From NCBI GenBank assembly GCA_030744875.1, contig JASLPR010000055.1:1-41966 (forward strand): DNA of 41,966 nucleotides. Direction: 5' to 3'. Below, one piece after another: positions 1 through 9,224 of this stretch (positions within the stretch are counted from its first letter, which is position 1; each line of letters opens with the position of its first letter). A model generated the notes under the pieces. It was not told where the DNA came from and ran no database searches. It saw only the letters and a list, made by a program, of their open reading frames with translations. The translations under genes were made by a program, and so were the position numbers. The stretch is from Chloroflexota bacterium (GTDB lineage Bacteria > Chloroflexota > UBA11872 > VXNJ01).

Positions 1-4
1 CAGC

Positions 5-39
5 AAAAAGCGGGCCTGAAGGAGAGAATCCGGCCCGCT
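5..39 (-). terminator. Rho-independent terminator downstream of the minus-strand zinc-finger gene
   Basis: AGCGGGCC (9-16) pairs with GGCCCGCT (32-39); on the minus strand the hairpin is followed by TTTTTGC. Confidence 0.8.
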
Positions 40-53
40 CTGCGCGGGAGTGG

Positions 54-302
54 CTAGTTGGAGTTGGACAGCGGCAGCGGCCGGGAGGCCTTCTGCGCGC
101 AACTGGCGCAGTCGCTGGCGCCGGGGATCAATTCGAGGCGACCGGCCTCGATATCTTCGCCGCAGATGGTGCAGACGCCGGTGCTTTCGCCCTCGGGAAG
201 CGAGTGCAGGGCGGCGTCGATGGCGGCTTGAATCAGCTGCTGGCTCTGTTCCTGGCCGCTGTCGGCCAGTCCGTCAATTAGTGGTCCGGATGAATCTGAC
301 AT
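54..302 (-). CDS. TraR/DksA-type C4 zinc-finger small protein
   Basis: 82-aa ORF with CTICGEDIEAGRLELIPGASDCASCAQK (CxxC-x17-CxxC) typical of the DksA/TraR zinc finger; followed by a terminator. Confidence 0.75.
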   Translation of the reverse strand: MSDSSGPLIDGLADSGQEQSQQLIQAAIDAALHSLPEGESTGVCTICGEDIEAGRLELIPGASDCASCAQKASRPLPLSNSN

Positions 303-697
303 TTCTGTGGCCCCCCCTTCCGATTGTCTTGAATGGTTGTGATTGGATTGTGGGCACGGTGTATATCGCTCGAGACGCGGCGGGCGTTACTCAGCTGCCC
401 CTCTGAGCACGGGGAAGATTATGACCTGAGTCCTTACTTGTCAAGTGTCTTTCTTAACGCCTATCAGAACGGCGACCGAACGACGGCCTGCGAACTGCCG
501 GGTCAACCCGGTTTTCGCGAGGATCGTAGGGCGCGCCCCGGGTCCTGACTATGAGTTGGCTAACCAAATGACAACGGTTTGCGATCGGCCGGCAAGTTTG
601 TGACCGCCCGCCGATCCCCCGGCGGAGTGCGCCACCCGCCGGCGACCGCCCTCGACTCGCGGTCAGTTATCCTTCGGAGCGCCGATCCGCGCAGCGG

Positions 698-1399
698 CTA
701 CAGCCCGTAGATCTCCGCCAGGTTGTCGCCAAAGATCGCCGCCTGGTCGGCGTCCGGTAGGCCCAGCCGCCGGATCGACTCCACCGCCAGGTCCGGGTAG
801 GCCCGCGGGGCGTTGGAGCCAAACACCACCCGCTGCGCGCCGATCAGGTCGACCGCCGCCTGGATCATCGATGGCTCGTAAGCGGCGATCGTCGTGCCGA
901 GCCACAAATTGTCCTGCTGCTGCGCCGCCGCCAGCGCGCTGTCCGCCCAGTAGCGGTGGCCCATGTGATCCATGATGAACGGGACGTCCGGGTAGCGGCC
1001 GGCGGCCACCGCGATCTCGAGCGGGTGGGCCGGGGAACTGGTGGAGTGGATCGTCACCGGGACTTTGTGGGCGCGGGCGATCTCGATGAGCGGGTCGACC
1101 GACGCGTCGAGGATGCGATAGCCGTGCCGCGGGGGCATCAGCTTGAGCCCCTGCATGCCGTCTTCGCTGAGGGCGCGCTCGAGTTCGGCGTTGGCCTCGT
1201 CGCCGAGCGCGGCGCTGACGCAGGCGCAGGGGATCAGCCGGGGGTTGCCGGCCGCCGCCGCGGCGATGGCGCGGTTGTCGGGGTGCATCACCGGCGACGG
1301 CATCAGGATGATCGTCTCGATGCCGGCCGCGTCTTCCATGGCCAGGAGTTCGTCGAGGTTGGCGCCTTCGCCGAGATAGGCTTCGAAATCGCCGGTCAT
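698..1399 (-). CDS. Amidohydrolase_2-family TIM-barrel protein
   Basis: ORF with KLMPPRHGYR, IHSTSSPAHP, IMDHMGHR, VVFGSNAP blocks; AGAAGGA upstream of ATG. Confidence 0.75.
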   Translation of the reverse strand: MTGDFEAYLGEGANLDELLAMEDAAGIETIILMPSPVMHPDNRAIAAAAAGNPRLIPCACVSAALGDEANAELERALSEDGMQGLKLMPPRHGYRILDASVDPLIEIARAHKVPVTIHSTSSPAHPLEIAVAAGRYPDVPFIMDHMGHRYWADSALAAAQQQDNLWLGTTIAAYEPSMIQAAVDLIGAQRVVFGSNAPRAYPDLAVESIRRLGLPDADQAAIFGDNLAEIYGL

Positions 1400-1412
1400 A
1401 GTGAGCTTCCTT

Positions 1413-2462
1413 CTACCAGGTTGGCGCGACGTTGAAGGTGTCGCCCATCTTTACGAGCACATCGAGTTCCTGTTGCTGGAAGGGGATGCCGTCGGCCGTG
1501 CGCTGGGCGTGGGTGGCCCACTCGATTTCCCCCGGAAGGTTGACGCGCTCGAAACCGGGGCGCGGCTTGACGTCGTGCAGGATGCGGCTGTGCTCGGTCA
1601 TGGTGTCGGCGAAGCCGGCCAGCGGCACGAACGCTTCGATGTTGATGGCCATGAAGAAGTGCCCGCTCTGGTTGCCCTGGCCGGCGATCGCGGCGTCGAG
1701 CCCTTTGATCGTGGACGGCAGCCCGCCGGTGAGGGCGCCGGCCAGGATGTCGAGCACCACGCCGATGCTGTACCCCTTGGGCCCGCCGGCCGGCAGGATG
1801 GCGCTGACGGCGTTGGGATCGTTGGTGTCTTGGCCGTCCGCATCGATGGCCCAGCCGGTGGGAATGGAGTCGCCGCGGATGCTAGCCATCATGACTTTGC
1901 CCATCGCGGCAGCGCCGGTGGCCATGTCCAGGACGATCGGGTCGGTCTCGGCGTTGGGGATGGCGTAGGCCATCGGCATGTTGCCCTGGGCGACTTCGAC
2001 GCCGCCGAAGGGCGCGGCGGTCAGGCGGCTGCCGTTGCTGCAGGCGAAGCCGATCATGCCCTCGGACGGGGCCATCAACGCCCAGTGGGCGGCGGCGCCG
2101 AAATGGCGGGAGTTATTCACCGCCACCACCCCGATGGCGCCGGCGCGGGCCTTCTGGATGGCCAGGCCCATGGCGTGGTGGGAGACCACCTGGCCCTGGC
2201 CGCGGTCGCCGTCGAGGAGCGCGTGGGAGGGGCTGTCGCGCAGGCTTGTAATGTCCGGCGTGGTATTAGTGTGGCCTGCGCGGATCTCTTCCAGGTAGCC
2301 GGGTTGCAGGCGCACCACGCCGTGGGAGTAGATGCCGCGCAGGTCGGCCCCGACCAGGCTGGTGGCTACAACCGCGGCGTCGTCGTCGGGCAGGCCGACG
2401 GCCGCAAACAGGCTGGCGCTGAATCGGCGCAAGGCCGCGGCGTCGATGGTGGCTTGGCTCAT
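1413..2462 (-). CDS. Malate/L-lactate dehydrogenase (Ldh2) family oxidoreductase
   Basis: MSQATIDAAALRRFSASLFAAVGLPDDDAAVVATSLVGADLRGIYSHGVVRL..., VLDMATGAAAMGKV; start trimmed from the longer ORF. Confidence 0.85.
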   Translation of the reverse strand: MSQATIDAAALRRFSASLFAAVGLPDDDAAVVATSLVGADLRGIYSHGVVRLQPGYLEEIRAGHTNTTPDITSLRDSPSHALLDGDRGQGQVVSHHAMGLAIQKARAGAIGVVAVNNSRHFGAAAHWALMAPSEGMIGFACSNGSRLTAAPFGGVEVAQGNMPMAYAIPNAETDPIVLDMATGAAAMGKVMMASIRGDSIPTGWAIDADGQDTNDPNAVSAILPAGGPKGYSIGVVLDILAGALTGGLPSTIKGLDAAIAGQGNQSGHFFMAINIEAFVPLAGFADTMTEHSRILHDVKPRPGFERVNLPGEIEWATHAQRTADGIPFQQQELDVLVKMGDTFNVAPTW

Positions 2463-2484
2463 GGCTGACGCTCCCGGTGGCGGG

Positions 2485-3696
2485 TCATTCCCGCTGGTAG
2501 CAGAGTTCGCGGACGACCTCGCTGAAAATGGCGACGCCGGCGGCGATCTGCTCGGATTTTTCCAGGCTGTAGGCCAGGCGGACGTAACCGTCTTCGTGCT
2601 CGTCCATGCGAAAGGCCTTGCCGGGCCAGATATCGACCCCGCGGGCCATGGTCGCACGTTCCAATTCGCCCGAGTCAACGCCGTCCGGCAGCTTGACCCA
2701 GATGAAGAATCCGCCTTCGGGGCGGCTCCAGGTAGCGATGCCGCCCAGGCCTTCCTCGAGGGCCGCCAGCATGGCGTCGCGCCGCCCATGATAGACCTCG
2801 CGCAGCTCCTCCACATGGCCTTCCAGGTGCTCTTGCATGTAGGTGGCGACGACCCGGGACATGAACGGGTTGGACCCGAGATCGAACTTGTACAGCATCA
2901 TCGCCTCACGGATTTCGGCCGGGGCGATCGCCCAGCCGAGGCGCACGCCGGCGCCTAGGATCTTGGAGAACGTCCCGGTGCGAATGACGTGGCTGCGGGC
3001 TTTGTCTAGCTCGTAGTAGCTGGGCAGCGACTCGCCGGCGAAGCGCAACTCGAAATAGGCGTCGTCCTCCAGAATCAGGAAGCGGTGCCGTCGGGCGAGA
3101 TCCAGCACCTGGCGGCGCCGTTCCAGTGTGGTGGTAGTGCCCATCGGGTTCTGGAAATTGGGGATTGTGTAGAACAAGCGCATGCGCTCGCCGTCGGGGA
3201 GCCTGTCAACCGCCCGCTCGATGTCCGCGATGATCGGGCCATCCTCATCCCAGCGGACCGGGATTGAGTGCGGGCCGAAGGCCCTGAAGACCAGCGTGCC
3301 CCAGCTGGCTTCGTCGATCAGCATTGGCGCGCCGCGGTCCAGGAAGGCCTGGGCGGCCAGGCCGATGGCCTGGGCGGCGCCGGTGGTGATGATGACATCG
3401 TCGGCCGTGATCCGCAGGGTCTCCATGCTGTTGGTTTTATCGGCCACCACTTGGCGTAGCGGCGCGTAGCCGTCGCGGGCGCCGTAGAGCAGCGCCGAGC
3501 GGTCGTTTTCGAGTACGGTTTGCATCGCCGTCGCCAGGTCTTCCACCGGCATCGAGTGCGGGTCGGGCTGACCGCTGCTGAGGCTGATGCGGATGTCCGG
3601 AGTCGAGGCGCCCCCCTCGTCGGTGTCGGTCTTGCGGCGAGCGCGGGCGTCGGCCGAGAGCAGGGTTTCGATGTCGAGGGCGCTGGTGTGGGGCAT
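2485..3696 (-). CDS. PLP-dependent aminotransferase (class I/II, 2-aminoadipate transaminase/MocR-like)
   Basis: FYTIPNFQNPMGTTTTLERR, LILEDDAYFELRF, SHVIRTGTFSKILGAGVRLGW; start trimmed to MPHTSALD. Confidence 0.88.
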   Translation of the reverse strand: MPHTSALDIETLLSADARARRKTDTDEGGASTPDIRISLSSGQPDPHSMPVEDLATAMQTVLENDRSALLYGARDGYAPLRQVVADKTNSMETLRITADDVIITTGAAQAIGLAAQAFLDRGAPMLIDEASWGTLVFRAFGPHSIPVRWDEDGPIIADIERAVDRLPDGERMRLFYTIPNFQNPMGTTTTLERRRQVLDLARRHRFLILEDDAYFELRFAGESLPSYYELDKARSHVIRTGTFSKILGAGVRLGWAIAPAEIREAMMLYKFDLGSNPFMSRVVATYMQEHLEGHVEELREVYHGRRDAMLAALEEGLGGIATWSRPEGGFFIWVKLPDGVDSGELERATMARGVDIWPGKAFRMDEHEDGYVRLAYSLEKSEQIAAGVAIFSEVVRELCYQRE

Positions 3697-3800
3697 CGGG
3701 TCCTCTCGGGCGCGGTGGACGTGGTGCGAATGAGTGCGAATTGTAGCGCCACGGGGATGGCTGCGCCGCTCACGGGCTGCCAGGCCGGCCCCCGGACGCA

Positions 3801-3832
3801 ACGAAGCCGGCCCGTCGGCGGGCCGGCTTCGT
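3801..3832 (-). terminator. Strong hairpin downstream of groEL (probable terminator, no obvious U-tract)
   Basis: perfect 14-bp stem ACGAAGCCGGCCCG / CGGGCCGGCTTCGT with TCGG loop. Confidence 0.6.
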
Positions 3833-3849
3833 GAGCAATCAGTCGGGGG

Positions 3850-3960
3850 TTACATCCCCATGCCACCCATGCCGGGCATTCCGCCCATTCCGCCCATGCC
3901 GCCCATTCCGCCCATGCCACCCATGCCACCCATGCCACCCATGTCGGGCATGCCCATGCC
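3850..3960 (-). repeat. Tandem 9-nt repeats encoding the GroEL GGM tail
   Basis: repeated GGCATGGGC/GGAATGGGC units encoding (GGM)n. Confidence 0.85.
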
Positions 3961-5577
3961 GCCGGCCTGCTCGGGGGGCAGCGCCATCGGGGTCTCGCTG
4001 AGATCGGCGATGACGACTTCGGTGGTCAGGATCATGCTGGCGGCGCTGACGGCGTTGACGATGGCCTCAATGGTGACCCCGGCGGCGTCGACGACGCCGA
4101 GTTCATAGAGGTCGCCGTAGGTCTGCGTGACCGTGTCGTAGCCGAACCAGGGGTCGTCGGCCTCGCTGGTGCGGGATGCGACGATCGGGGCCACCACGCC
4201 GGCGTTCTCGGCAATGCGGCGCAGCGGGCCTTCGAGGGCCTCTGTGAGGACGCGCGCTCCGGTGAGGGCGTCGCCCTCGAATTGATCGAGGTCGATGGCC
4301 TGGGCCGCGCGCAGGGAGGCGGTGCCGCCGCCGGGGACGATGCCGTCGCGAATGGCGGCCTTGGTGGTCGAGACGCCGTCTTCGGCACGACCCTTGCGTT
4401 CGCGTTGTTCGACCTCGGTGTTGGCACCGATTTCGAGGATGCCGACGCCGCCGGTCATCCGGGCGAGGCGCTCTTCCAGTTTCTCGCGTTCCCAGTCGGT
4501 GTCGATGAGCGCGATCTGCGCCCGCAGCGTCTCGCAGCGGGCGTCGACAGCGGTGTCGTGGCCGCTGCCTTCGAGGATCACGCTGGCCTGGCGGTTGACA
4601 GTGACGCGGGCGCACCTGCCCAGCCATTCCACCGGCACGTTGTCCCAGGAGACGCCGGTCTCCTCGGACACGACCTCGGCGCCGGTCAGCGCGCCGACGT
4701 CTTGCAGGATGCCCTTCATGCGCTCGCCGTAGGAGGGCGCCTTGATGGCCACCGTGTTCAGCACGCCGCGCAGTTTGTTCATGATGGCCAAGGCCAGGGC
4801 GTCGCCGGTGAGATCGGTGGCGACGATGAACAGGTTGCGGATGCCGGCGGCCATGATCTTCTCGAGGAAGGGCAGGAAGTCGGCGGCGCTGGAGATGCGC
4901 TGGTCGGTGAGCAGGATGGCCGGCTCCTCGATCATGGCCTCCATGCGGTCGGTGTTGGTGACGAAATAGGGCGATAGCCAGCCCTTGTCGAGCTGCATGC
5001 CTTCGACAAACCGCGCTGCCAGCGGGACGTTGGTGCGGCTGTCGTCGACCAGGACCATGCCGTCGGTGCCGACGCGGTCCATGATGTCGGCGATGGTGGC
5101 GCCGATGCCGGCGTCGTTGGCGGCGATGGTGGCCACGCGTTGGATGTCGGCCGCTTCCGAGACCGGCCGGGCCAGTTCGCGGATGGCGTCGACGGCCATG
5201 GTGGTGGCCTGGTCGAGGCCGCGCTTCATCAACATCGGGTTGGCCCCGGCGGCGATGTTGCGCAGGCCCTCGCGGGCGATTGCCTGGGTCAGCACGACCG
5301 CCGTGGTGGTGCCGTCGCCGACGCTGTCGCCGGTCTTCTTGGCGGCTTCGCGCACGATCTGCAGGCCGACGTTCAGATACTCGTCGCCGTAGCTTTCGGC
5401 GAACTGCTCGGCGATGAGGTCGCCGTCGTTGGTGACGCGCGGCGTCCCGAAGCGATCGAACATCACGTTGCGCCCCTGGGGCCCGAGCGTGGTGCCGATG
5501 ATGTCGCCCATCAGATTGACGCCGGCGGAGAGCTTGGCGCGCGCCTCCTGGTCGAAGACTATCCCTCTATCTGGCAT
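3850..5577 (-). CDS. groEL: 60 kDa chaperonin GroEL (divergent)
   Basis: TLGPQGRNVMFDRFGTPRVTNDG, GDSVGDGTTTAVVLTQAIAREGLRNIAAGANPM, DGIVPGGGTA, GGM-rich tail; downstream of groES. Confidence 0.95.
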   Translation of the reverse strand: MPDRGIVFDQEARAKLSAGVNLMGDIIGTTLGPQGRNVMFDRFGTPRVTNDGDLIAEQFAESYGDEYLNVGLQIVREAAKKTGDSVGDGTTTAVVLTQAIAREGLRNIAAGANPMLMKRGLDQATTMAVDAIRELARPVSEAADIQRVATIAANDAGIGATIADIMDRVGTDGMVLVDDSRTNVPLAARFVEGMQLDKGWLSPYFVTNTDRMEAMIEEPAILLTDQRISSAADFLPFLEKIMAAGIRNLFIVATDLTGDALALAIMNKLRGVLNTVAIKAPSYGERMKGILQDVGALTGAEVVSEETGVSWDNVPVEWLGRCARVTVNRQASVILEGSGHDTAVDARCETLRAQIALIDTDWEREKLEERLARMTGGVGILEIGANTEVEQRERKGRAEDGVSTTKAAIRDGIVPGGGTASLRAAQAIDLDQFEGDALTGARVLTEALEGPLRRIAENAGVVAPIVASRTSEADDPWFGYDTVTQTYGDLYELGVVDAAGVTIEAIVNAVSAASMILTTEVVIADLSETPMALPPEQAGGMGMPDMGGMGGMGGMGGMGGMGGMGGMPGMGGMGM

Positions 5578-5609
5578 TTATGCGGCCCTTTTCGCTGGTA
5601 TGGAAACGG

Positions 5610-5903
5610 TTAGCCCTCGACGATAGCAAGGACGTCTTTTTCGCTGATGATCAGGTACTCGGTGTCGTTGTACTTGACCTCGGTGCCGGCGTACCTGGCG
5701 AACAGGACGGTCTGGCCTTCCTTGAGTTCGACGTCCTGCCGCTCGCCGCTGTCGAGCACCCGGCCGGGGCCGACGGAAATGACTTTGCCCTCCATGGGCT
5801 TCTCTTTGGCGGTATCGGGCAGTACGAGGCCGGAACTGGTCACTTCGTCGCGAACCTCGGGCTTCACAACCAGGCGGTCTCCGAGCGGTTGGATGGTCGT
5901 CAC
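5610..5903 (-). CDS. groES: 10 kDa co-chaperonin GroES
   Basis: MTTIQPLGDRLVVKPEVRDEVTSSGLVLPDTAKEKPMEGKVISVGPG; AAGGAG upstream. Confidence 0.96.
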   Translation of the reverse strand: MTTIQPLGDRLVVKPEVRDEVTSSGLVLPDTAKEKPMEGKVISVGPGRVLDSGERQDVELKEGQTVLFARYAGTEVKYNDTEYLIISEKDVLAIVEG

Positions 5904-6113
5904 TCTGTCACTCCTTCAGAAGGGAACGAACCCCCCGGGCGCCATTGATAAGCGCGAAAACCGGGGGCGGGATGTGCGGGCGTGCTGCACCGCGGCCGCT
6001 AATAATACCGACGCCCCGCCCCCTCCCGCAACCAGTAGATCGGTAGCGGCCTCAAGGCCGGGGGCGGGTTCTCCGAATATTGACTTGATGAACACCGGAA
6101 ACACCAGCCTTTG

Positions 6114-6847
6114 ATGCGCAGCGGCATTCCGCGGATGGCCGCCCGCATGCAGCAGATCCAGAGCCGGATCGACGCAGTCAGCCGCGTCCCGTGAAGTGCC
6201 GCCGGCGAGACCACCAAGTCGGTCGGCCTGAACGTCAACGCCGGCCCGACGGCCACCGCGACCGCCGCCCAGACGGACTTCAACGCCGTCCTGCAGACGC
6301 AACTGGCGCGCGGCGTGCTCGGCGGACTCAATGACGACGAAGACGGGACAGGTTTCGGCGGCTTGCTTGACGGGACCCCGACGGGTCTGACCGACCTGCT
6401 GCCTCGACTCAACGGATCCACTGGGACGGCCTCGCTGCCGTTCGGTACCGACATCAAGTACAACCCGTTCCGCGACCTCGAAGTGACCTCGCCGTTCGGC
6501 ACCCGCGATCTGGTGCCGGCGAGCACCAGCACAACGGCCTGGACCTGGCGTTGCCGATCGGCACGTCGCTGCTTGCCATCGGTGCCGGGACCGTGTTGAG
6601 CGTCGGCGAGGACGGCGTCTTCGGCCGGAGCATGGTCTACCAGTTGGACTCCGGTGAGGTCATCCGCTACGCCCACCTGAAGTCCGAAGCGCCGTTCCTG
6701 GTGATGGCCGGTCAGCGGATTGCACCGGGACAGACGGTCGTGATATCCGGCAACACCGGCGCCTCCACCGGGCCTTACCTGCACGTTTCCGTGCAGTTGA
6801 ACGGGCAATTCGTGGACCCGCAGGCCTACCTGGCGGAACTTCCATGA
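6114..6847 (+). pseudogene. M23-family peptidase, possibly flagellum-associated, disrupted
   Basis: MRSGIPRMAARMQQIQSRIDAVSRVP*SAAG... then VTSPFGTRD | GEHQHNGLDLALPIGTSLLAIGAGTVL...; in-frame TGA at 6192-6194 and -1 frameshift at about 6513-6520. Confidence 0.75.
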
Positions 6848-7001
6848 TGAACGGCGGCAAGATCATCGAATCAAATCTCAGAGAGCGGACGGCATCGCGG
6901 CGGTTAAGTCGCCGCGCCGTCGCGCCAAACATTGATGCAACCCCCGGGCGGACCCTCCCCAAAACACCGGTCCGTCGCGCGGAAGTGAGGTAAGCAGGCA
7001 G

Positions 7002-7649
7002 ATGAGCTCTTATTCGACGGTTCAGGCCCTGGGCTCGTTACTGCCCGAGCGGCGCGGCGCCTACCCGACGCCCGGAGTCGGCGATGGCTCGTTTGACGCC
7101 GCGGTACAGGCAGCGGTGAATGCCAACGAGGGCATAATCAGCTACGACGATTTCGCGCTGTTCTCGACGGCCCGCGGCCGCTCGCAGACCACGGTGGTGA
7201 GCGGCGACCCGGCGCCAATCGTGCTGGCTTCGGTGAATCCGCAGACCACCGCCGAAACCCCGGTGGCCGCCGCCGTGGCCGCGCCCCCGATGACCAACCG
7301 CGAGCGCTTCGGCGATCTCTACTCCAATAGCGACTTGGGCGTCGTCTGGGACGCCGACGGCGACGAGCGCCGCACCCCGGGCGGCGGCAACTCGGACGAG
7401 ATCATCAACCTGATCCACGAACTGAAGGCCCTGGGCGTGAACGACGCCGAGCGCTTCTGGCAGGGCAACGAAAATGGCGGCAAAGACCACCTGAGCGGCT
7501 TCAACCTGCTGAATCAACTAAAGCTGTCGGTGGTGCGCTCGGGGCAGGAATTGCTGACCCCGGCCGAATACCGGGCCATCGGCGCCGACATGTACACCCG
7601 CGGCATCCAGCCCAACGGGTTCCCGGACGGCTTCCTGTACGGGAGCTAG
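7002..7649 (+). CDS. Hypothetical protein
   Basis: 215-aa ORF, plausible coding with upstream GAAGTGAGG; no recognised domain. Confidence 0.6.
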   Translation: MSSYSTVQALGSLLPERRGAYPTPGVGDGSFDAAVQAAVNANEGIISYDDFALFSTARGRSQTTVVSGDPAPIVLASVNPQTTAETPVAAAVAAPPMTNRERFGDLYSNSDLGVVWDADGDERRTPGGGNSDEIINLIHELKALGVNDAERFWQGNENGGKDHLSGFNLLNQLKLSVVRSGQELLTPAEYRAIGADMYTRGIQPNGFPDGFLYGS

Positions 7650-7837
7650 GCGGAGCGCGGGGCGCGACGCCCCTGAATTGATCCGGTCTTGAAACCGGCC
7701 CCAGGGCCGCGCGCCTTGCGCAGCCTTTTGTCGTTCCGGACACCGCGGCGGGATCGCCCTTCGCGGATGCTCCTGACTTCCCCCGCCGCTTACTTCACAA
7801 TAGAGGCGCCCTTTTTGCCGAAGGCCGAGGAGCCCCG

Positions 7838-9028
7838 CTGACCCGTTCGCGCATCGCCTTGCTGATCGGAATCCATTTCGCCGGATTCGCCCTGGCCGGC
7901 CTGTTGTTCCCCTACCTGGCCCTGTTCGTGCAGAACCTGGGGGTCGACGACCCGCGCGCGGTGATCCTGTGGGCTGGGCTGCTGGCCGGAGTCGGATCGG
8001 CCGGCCTGGCCGCCGGCACGCCGCTGTGGGCCTGGCTGGGACGGCGGCTCGGATTGCGGGCGATGCTGGTGCGGGTACTGGTGGGGCTGGCGGTGACGGC
8101 GTTGTTGATGGCGGTGGTGACCGAAGTCTGGCAACTGCTGCTGGTCCGCATCCTGCAGGGAGTCCTGGGCACGGCGGGGACGGTGGTGGTGGCGATGGTG
8201 GCCGGGGCGCTGGCCCACGAGCAGCGGGCGCGGGTGCTGGGCTGGCTGCAACTGGCGATGATGGCCGGCAGCGTGGTGGGGCCGGTCGTGGGTGGATTGG
8301 TGTTGTATTGGACCGGCTTCGCGGTGCTGTTTCGGCTGACCGCCGGGGTGGCGCTGGCGGTGGCGGTGCTGGCGCTGCTGACCATGCCGCGGGTGGACCC
8401 GGCCCCGGAACCCGAAATTACCGCCGAGCCCCCGGCCGGCTCGGCGGCCGGGGACCCGGGCGCGCTGGGTATGGCGATCTATTTCCTGGCCCTGCAGGCG
8501 GCGGCCATGATGTCCGGCGCGCTCCTTGTGTTGTACGTGCAGGATCTCGGCGCCGGGGATGCCGCCGCCCCGCTGACCGGGCTGTTGATCGGATCGACCG
8601 GGCTGCTCGCCGGATTGGCCGCGCCGCTGGCCGGCCGGTTCCGCACGAAGCTGGGATCGGCCGGCGGGATGGGCGTGACCGGAGCGCTGGCTGGGCTGCT
8701 GCTGCTGGCCCAGGGCCTGGCGACGGCCCTCGGAGCGGTGTGGGTGCTGCGCCTCGGCCAGGGGGTGGCCACCGGCATCTTGCGGCCGTCGGCGCAGTCG
8801 GGCGTGTTCCGACTGGTGGAGCCGGGCCGCCGGCGGCGGGCCTACGGGTTCGTGGCGTGGGCGTCGACGCTGGGGTCGATAGCCGGGGGGCTGCTGGGTG
8901 GGGTGATCGGGGCCGCCGGCGGGGTCGGGATGGCCTTTTCGGTGGCCGGCGGAGTGCTGGTGCTGGGGACCGCGGCGCCGGTGGCGCTGGTGCGGCTACG
9001 GGGCGGGCGCAACCGGCCTGGGGGATGA
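7838..9028 (+). CDS. MFS transporter
   Basis: about 12 hydrophobic segments, LGRRLGLRAMLVRVLVG loop; possible CTG start at 7838 behind GAGGAG (first conventional start TTG 7859). Confidence 0.8.
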   Translation: MTRSRIALLIGIHFAGFALAGLLFPYLALFVQNLGVDDPRAVILWAGLLAGVGSAGLAAGTPLWAWLGRRLGLRAMLVRVLVGLAVTALLMAVVTEVWQLLLVRILQGVLGTAGTVVVAMVAGALAHEQRARVLGWLQLAMMAGSVVGPVVGGLVLYWTGFAVLFRLTAGVALAVAVLALLTMPRVDPAPEPEITAEPPAGSAAGDPGALGMAIYFLALQAAAMMSGALLVLYVQDLGAGDAAAPLTGLLIGSTGLLAGLAAPLAGRFRTKLGSAGGMGVTGALAGLLLLAQGLATALGAVWVLRLGQGVATGILRPSAQSGVFRLVEPGRRRRAYGFVAWASTLGSIAGGLLGGVIGAAGGVGMAFSVAGGVLVLGTAAPVALVRLRGGRNRPGG

Positions 9029-9224
9029 GCGGTGGGGCGGTCGCAGAGGCCGAATTGGGCCGGGGGCTCTACAAACGGTGTTAACATAACGCTCCCGACG
9101 CAGAAATGGCGGCGGCGACGCGAAGTCCGCCCCCCGAAGAAGCGCCGGTGACAGCCCGGAAGAACCGGCTATGGCCCGCGCGCGGCGGGCACCCTCGCCG
9201 CAGTGCTTGTAAGGAGCGGTCGCC

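Noticed and set aside
1401-2468. 355-aa plus-strand ORF
   Set aside because: Antisense of the Ldh2-family dehydrogenase
5904-6000. CIRCE (HrcA) operator upstream of groES
   Set aside because: No TTAGCACTC-N9-GAGTGCTAA-like inverted repeat is visible between groES and the divergent M23 locus
7660-7740. Possible tRNA-like segment (CCGGTCTTGAAACCGG)
   Set aside because: No acceptor stem, T-loop GGTTCGAATCC or full cloverleaf; just a 5-bp hairpin
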